Assembly: GCF_002879865.1 (NCBI RefSeq)
Contig: NZ_PNXY01000035.1
Coordinates: 1 to 59,321 of the forward strand
Length of the DNA: 59,321 nt
Direction of reading: 5' to 3'
DNA from: Paraburkholderia rhynchosiae
GTDB taxonomy: Bacteria; Pseudomonadota; Gammaproteobacteria; Burkholderiales; Burkholderiaceae
Positions 58,904-59,321 of the stretch are shown piece by piece. A model generated the notes under the pieces. It worked only from the letters and a program-made list of their open reading frames with translations, was not told the DNA's origin and made no database searches. The translations under genes and the position numbers were made by a program. Positions within the stretch are counted from its first letter, which is position 1; each line of letters starts with the position of its first letter.

Positions 58904-59321
58904 AAAGTTTTCGTCAAACCCTTGTCATAAGGCGGTGGTTGACCTACTATTCGGCTCCTCGTTTGCGAACGAGGGCCGCGGCGGAAACCAGCGGTGGTGG
59001 CGTCAACAAGGTTTTAAGCGAAAGCGAAAAAATGTAGTTGACGACACGAAAAAGAGCCTTCATAATCCCGTTTCTCTGCTGCAGATGCAGCGACGCAGAA
59101 CGAAGCGGTGCCGGACAGGGTGGTAGCGGGCAGCGCGGGGAATGCGGACCGATCTTTAAAAATTAACAGCCGATAAGTGTGGGCGCTTGATGCACGACGC
59201 GAGGTGGATCCTTCGGGGTCTGCCGTAAAGCGGAAGTATCAAGTCTCACACAGTAATGAAAGGAAGGTCAGGCCGTTGAAAGATGGCTGGACACTTCGTC
59301 AGTACGTTGAGTGAGCGACCG
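58904..59321 (+). other. rRNA operon promoter and leader region (5' side of a 16S gene)
   Basis: The stretch holds a hairpin (CTCGTT-TGCG-AACGAG, 58958-58973), then a strong promoter at 59038-59066. A leader follows with CTTTAAAAATTAACAG (from about 59154) and GTGTGGGCGCTTGATG, which I recognise from the region in front of Burkholderia 16S rRNA. The mature 16S start is not reached; the window ends in the leader. Confidence 0.75.
59038..59066 (+). promoter_or_regulatory. rrn promoter (P1-like)
   Basis: TTGACG (59038-59043), a 17-base spacer and CATAAT (59061-59066) give a near-consensus promoter. The A-rich tract just before it (59017-59033) resembles an UP element. Transcription should begin near 59073 and read into the 16S gene. 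Confidence 0.7.

Noticed and set aside
1..59321. CRISPR arrays, complete insertion sequences, tRNA genes
   Set aside because: No regularly spaced repeats, no transposase with inverted ends and no tRNA cloverleaf pattern were found by reading.

Overview
The window comes from a Betaproteobacterium of the Burkholderiaceae, most likely Paraburkholderia. The reasons are the high-GC backbone, a paaABCDE operon with a TetR regulator, a fused 1200-residue indolepyruvate ferredoxin oxidoreductase beside 4-hydroxyphenylpyruvate dioxygenase, several Burkholderia-type small conserved proteins, and a ribosomal RNA promoter and leader of Burkholderia type at the right end. The genus is inferred from remembered sequence character, not from a search.

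Left part (1-21.2 kb) is an accessory region with lower GC and different codon use. After a SET-domain protein and about 1.3 kb of degenerate DNA comes a catabolic island: LysR regulator, cytoplasmic sulfatase, FAD-linked 2-hydroxyacid dehydrogenase, MHS-type transporter, porin, etfB, etfA, an Lrp regulator divergent from a fused 2-oxoacid:ferredoxin oxidoreductase, and a short-chain dehydrogenase cut off before its catalytic motif. Beyond that break, on the other strand, lie a second transporter, a second sulfatase and a second LysR, followed by a second porin and a NIPSNAP protein. The gene set suggests uptake of a sulfated organic acid through porin and symporter, removal of sulfate in the cytoplasm, ETF-linked oxidation of the freed 2-hydroxy acid, and conversion of the 2-oxo acid to an acyl-CoA. 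I know of no described pathway with this gene set. A near-identical 16-bp dyad in front of LysR-2 and in front of sulfatase-2 is the likely operator.

Middle part (21.2-43 kb) is ordinary chromosome with several unusual points: small conserved proteins, a lytic transglycosylase, a lipoprotein, a cluster of DnaA boxes with TAG triplets, an IclR regulator, a Mut7-C nuclease, a probable short regulatory RNA with tandem anti-Shine-Dalgarno motifs (about 29.99-30.05 kb), an operon of two paralogous lipoproteins plus OmpW, argC, a flavodoxin-like protein, a PEBP-family protein, an orphan RcsB-like regulator preceded by stem-loop repeats, pyrE, an AAHS transporter and maeB.

Right part (43-59.3 kb) gathers aromatic amino acid and phenylacetate catabolism: the second indolepyruvate oxidoreductase, hppD with a divergent Lrp regulator, a GNAT protein, a TetR regulator (probably PaaR) behind a DUF1835-like gene, and paaABCDE with a perfect 16-bp palindrome inside its promoter. 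It ends with an FAD oxidoreductase, a secreted SGNH hydrolase, and the promoter and leader of an rRNA operon whose 16S gene starts just outside the window.
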